Assembly: GCA_015654925.1 (NCBI GenBank)
Contig: JAATFX010000043.1
Coordinates: 1 to 64,000, forward strand
Direction of reading: 5' to 3'
Length of the DNA: 64,000 bases
Source of the DNA: Enterobacterales bacterium
Lineage (GTDB): Bacteria; Pseudomonadota; Gammaproteobacteria; Enterobacterales; Enterobacteriaceae
The translations under genes were made by a program, and so were the position numbers. Under the pieces are notes generated by a model. That model was not told the origin of the DNA, ran no database searches, and worked only from the letters and a program-made list of their open reading frames with translations. This document shows, one piece after another, positions 62,316 through 64,000 of the stretch (position 1 is the first letter of the stretch; each line of letters starts with the position of its first letter).

Positions 62316-63529
62316 CACTGCGCTCCTCCCTGGGCCGTTGATGTGAATTCATCGCGCACCCGGCCTAATAATTCCGCGTCCGTTAATAAGCGATAACCGG
62401 TTTTCGCCAGCACCCGGGCGCCGGTGAGCAGCGCCCGGTAGCCGGCCTCTGAATTGGCCGCCTCGCGAAACTCCACCGTATGGCCGATCAGGTCATCCGG
62501 GCCGATTTTAATATAGGGATGGGCGGTGGGGACGGCGTGGCTGATATCCCCGGCATCGGTGGAGCCTTTGCCCGTTTTCGGCGTCAGGTCCACCCGTTCG
62601 CCATGGGCGGTCAGCTCGTCGAGCAATACCTCGTTGAGGGCGTGATTAATGCGAAAATCCCGCGGACCGACCTGATGTTCGATCTCGACCCGGGTGCCGG
62701 TGGCCAGGGCCGCGCCCTCGGCGATGGCCCGGATGCGCGGCTCCAGCGCAATCACCTCTTCGCGGGTATCGGCGCGGATGTAATAGTGCGCCGAGGCGAA
62801 CTCGGGAATCACATTCGGCGCCTGGCCGCCGTTGGTAATAATGCCGTGCACCCGAATGCCGTCGGGCAATTGCTGGCGCAGCACGCTGATGCCGTTATAC
62901 AGCAGCACGACCGCATCCAGCGCGTTAACGCCTTTATGGGGGGAACTGCCGGCATGGGAAGGTTTGCCGTAAAAATTAAAATAAAGGTGGTTATTGGCCA
63001 GCGAGGGGCCGGACAGCCGGGTCTTGCCCGCGGGATGAATCATCAGGGCCGCATCCACATCTTGCAAAAAGCCGTGCTGTACGAACCGGGCTTTGACATT
63101 GCCGTTTAACCCGCCGGGGCCTTTGAGGCCGCCTTCTTCCGCCGGGGTGCCCAAGACCACCACTTTACCGCCGGTGGCCGGCAGGGTTTCCGCCAGGGCT
63201 ATGGCGGCGGCGACGCTGGTCACGCCGATAATATTGTGGCCGCAGGCATGGCCTATTTCGATCAAGGCGTCGTATTCCGCCAGATAGGCAATGATCGGGC
63301 CGGGTTTGCCGCTGTCTTTGCTGGCGTAAAAAGCGGTTTCATGCCCGGCCACGTTGGACGTGACGTCAAATCCGGCCCGCGCCAGCAGCTCGGTCAGCCG
63401 GGCGTTGGCATAATATTCATTATTGCCGGTTTCCGGATGGGCATGGATATCTTTACTGATGGCGAGATAATTATCCTGTTGCCGATCGATGGACTCATCA
63501 ATCAGCTTTATTGTATTATTTGTCGTCAT
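62315..63529 (-). CDS. M20-family amidohydrolase (AbgB-like)
   Basis: A 404-residue metal-dependent amidohydrolase similar to the p-aminobenzoyl-glutamate hydrolase and other M20D enzymes. Metal-binding segments are AYLAEYDALIEIGHACGHNI near residue 80, GTPAEEGGLKG, MIHPAG and the late His in IGHTVEFREAANSE. It probably cleaves an amide or peptide bond in the cytoplasm after import. It is the first gene of a seven-gene operon and its stop overlaps the binding protein ATG. GAGGG lies before its ATG. The substrate is unknown. Confidence 0.88.
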   Translation of the reverse strand: MTTNNTIKLIDESIDRQQDNYLAISKDIHAHPETGNNEYYANARLTELLARAGFDVTSNVAGHETAFYASKDSGKPGPIIAYLAEYDALIEIGHACGHNIIGVTSVAAAIALAETLPATGGKVVVLGTPAEEGGLKGPGGLNGNVKARFVQHGFLQDVDAALMIHPAGKTRLSGPSLANNHLYFNFYGKPSHAGSSPHKGVNALDAVVLLYNGISVLRQQLPDGIRVHGIITNGGQAPNVIPEFASAHYYIRADTREEVIALEPRIRAIAEGAALATGTRVEIEHQVGPRDFRINHALNEVLLDELTAHGERVDLTPKTGKGSTDAGDISHAVPTAHPYIKIGPDDLIGHTVEFREAANSEAGYRALLTGARVLAKTGYRLLTDAELLGRVRDEFTSTAQGGAQ

Positions 63530-64000
63530 TTTACCCTCATCATGAGACCGCTATAGCCATACGCGTGGTCGCAACCATACACCAAAAAAGATTTGAACTT
63601 AAAATGAAAATAGCACATAACCATAGTGATTTTTCGCATGACTATAACTGAAAATAATAGCCGTTGGCATATATTATTTTAGCGGCTGGTTAGATGGTTA
63701 AGTTATTTTGCTATAACCAAGATTAAAAAAATAAAAGCATAAATTTCAATTTATTATGAAATATATGCCGCTATTTTGAACATTTTTAAACCAGCGGCGG
63801 GTCTATTTTAATCGGGTCTATTACATTAAATGATGGAATTGTAACCAGAAAGAAAAATATTCTCGCCAAGAAAAGCCTATTGCCATTTATTCACTTTTAA
63901 TATTCAGTTATTAACTAAGCTATATTGACAGCCGGCCTTTATACTGTGCTGCTTAATAATACCTAAATGGTAATTTCAATATCTCTCTTTCTTAAGGGTA
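63530..64000. other. AT-rich region upstream of the amidohydrolase operon
   Basis: About 470 bases with no supported gene. It is much richer in A/T than the operon and should contain the operon promoter. An ATTTCA-N8-TGAAAT inverted repeat lies at 63743-63762. A divergent gene may begin beyond the window. Confidence 0.4.

Overview
The window is about 64 kb of a gamma-proteobacterial chromosome, order Enterobacterales. From roughly base 411 to 31870 the gene order follows the Escherichia coli acpP-to-rluE region almost gene for gene: acpP, fabF, pabC, mltG, tmk, holB, tatD-type nuclease, ptsG, hinT, ycfL, lpoB, thiK, nagZ, ycfP, ndh, ycfJ, mfd, lolCDE, cobB, pepT, roxA, phoQ, phoP, purB, hflD, mnmA, nudJ, rluE. 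Most proteins are within a few residues of E. coli length. The DNA is clearly GC-rich and genes look intact. A PhoQ with a weakened acidic sensor patch and a type III effector-like gene would suit a Sodalis-like, host-associated lineage, but that placement is an inference.

The first ~410 bases do not belong. They are CpG-poor (four CpG counted), lower in GC, and join acpP in mid-gene, just after the phosphopantetheine serine would be. This is best read as a eukaryote-like chimera or contig-end artefact.

Bases 31870-44340 are an accessory stretch where synteny with E. coli stops (no icd after rluE). It holds an MgtC-family protein, a small secreted DUF1471 protein, an MscS-type channel, a DUF4385 protein, a likely phosphonopyruvate hydrolase with a 2-hydroxyacid dehydrogenase and a GNAT acetyltransferase, an S33 hydrolase with a flavin monooxygenase, a papain-like effector/toxin candidate, argG, and a small membrane ORF of 50 residues.

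Bases 44340-48070 hold a two-component system (7TM sensor kinase and NarL-type regulator, overlapping genes) with a striking operator-like palindrome in front of it, then a second 2-hydroxyacid dehydrogenase. Bases 48540-53580 are a complete glucitol/sorbitol operon, srlA-srlE-srlB-srlD-gutM-srlR-gutQ. A DoxX protein and a solitary ArsB pump follow.

Bases 55628-63529 form one reverse-strand operon: M20 amidohydrolase, solute-binding protein, two permeases, two ATPases and an MFS exporter, with overlapping or closely spaced genes. It looks like uptake plus intracellular hydrolysis of an amide or peptide-like compound.

Conserved regulation can be read directly in several places: CRP and Mlc sites and the SgrS pairing site at ptsG, a perfect FNR box at ndh, a PhoP box with correctly spaced -10 at phoP, and matching elements before srlA and srlR. 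I saw no rRNA, tRNA, CRISPR array or insertion sequence.
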